NCBI GenBank assembly: GCA_013331015.1
Contig: DUHF01000327.1
Coordinates: 1,976 to 7,923 of the forward strand
Origin: Methanoregula sp.
GTDB taxonomy: Archaea > Halobacteriota > Methanomicrobia > Methanomicrobiales > Methanospirillaceae
DNA: 5,948 bases
Reading direction: 5' to 3'
Shown piece by piece: positions 5,689-5,948 of this stretch; within the stretch, counting starts at the first letter, position 1, and every line of letters starts with the position of its first letter. The notes beneath the pieces are model-generated. The model did no database searches. It was given only the letters and a program-made list of their open reading frames with translations, and was not told where the DNA came from. The position numbers were made by a program, and so were the translations under genes.

Positions 5689-5948
5689 CTACTCTGGCAC
5701 CAGGATAATGCTCTCGCTCCAGTGCAGCACGTCACCGGCAAGTCTGACTGCCTCCAGATACTCGTTCTCTTTAACCGGCGTGAGGATATGGGGATACCGG
5801 GTTGCAACGGCAAACCGTGTCAGCCTTGCAGACTCTTTAATCTGGTCAGGAACAGAGATCTCATTTTTTATCAGGATCGTTATGAGTGCTGCAAGGTCAT
5901 GGATAAGAGGAAACGAAATCCGGTGATAAATAAAGACCGCCTTTATTG
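5689..5948 (-). CDS. HEPN-domain protein, C-terminal 85 residues (cut by the right edge)
   Basis: The minus strand is open from the right edge (first whole codon 5946-5944) to a TAG at 5691-5689. The protein matches the HEPN family (PF05168 type). It shows KAVFIYHRISFPLIHDL, corresponding to the family's KAL-x-x-x-x-x-x-G-x-x-x-P-x-x-HDL pattern, then SARLTRFAVATRYPH, the A-x-x-LT-x-(Y/F)AV-x-x-RYP block. A final helix follows (EYLEAVRLAGDVLHW). An R-x6-H spacing (RISFPLIH) is present, within the Rx4-6H range of HEPN ribonucleases, but it is unclear whether this is that catalytic motif. Full-length members are about 120-140 residues, so the first 40 or so lie outside. Such genes often neighbour a minimal nucleotidyltransferase (MNT) gene in a toxin-antitoxin-like pair; none is within the window. 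GC here is about 48% by hand count, and several codons end in A/T, suggesting transfer. Confidence 0.85.
   Translation of the reverse strand, partial: IKAVFIYHRISFPLIHDLAALITILIKNEISVPDQIKESARLTRFAVATRYPHILTPVKENEYLEAVRLAGDVLHWSESIILVPE

Noticed and set aside
5624..5926. Plus-strand 100-codon frame at the right edge
   Set aside because: It is antisense to the HEPN fragment, which matches a known family across its length.

Overview
The window looks like chromosomal DNA from a methanogenic archaeon, most likely of the Methanomicrobiales (Methanoregula/Methanosphaerula-like). Clues are the GC-rich coding with GC-ending codons, a secreted PEGA-repeat protein with a C-terminal anchor, archaeal-type pyrimidine-rich gene ends, GGAGG/GGGAG ribosome sites, and a cysteine-rich zinc-ribbon protein of a type I associate with methanogens and anaerobes. 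The taxon is inferred, not proven.

Layout. The left edge (1-84) may hold the last codons of a rightward gene. Then a leftward cluster (1969 down to 242) encodes an SRAP/HMCES (YedK-type) DNA-protein crosslink peptidase, a short QueG-like iron-sulfur protein and an 84-residue zinc-ribbon protein. Gaps are 18 and 9 nt, so it is probably one transcript. Between this cluster and the next gene, 1970-2460 carries what appears to be a small leftward gene broken by one missing base in an A-run, ending at a strong GC-rich hairpin. Next come a leftward five-repeat PEGA surface protein (3774-2461) and a leftward class I SAM-dependent methyltransferase (4467-3838). A 238-nt intergenic region with a 7-bp inverted repeat separates the methyltransferase from a rightward 264-residue soluble protein of unknown function (4706-5500), which ends in a pyrimidine-rich terminator. 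The right edge (5948-5689, leftward) is the C-terminal 85 residues of a HEPN-domain protein, cut by the window end.

How the genes relate. Only the SRAP/QueG-like/zinc-ribbon cluster has operon-like spacing, and no shared pathway is evident beyond thiol, metal and DNA-repair chemistry. The PEGA protein, methyltransferase and unknown protein look like independent units. HEPN proteins of this kind often pair with a minimal nucleotidyltransferase in toxin-antitoxin modules; any partner would lie beyond 5948. I see no rRNA, tRNA, CRISPR array or insertion sequence. The points most worth a second look are the frameshifted small gene, the missing eighth cysteine of the QueG-like protein, the HEPN fragment and the unknown 264-residue protein.
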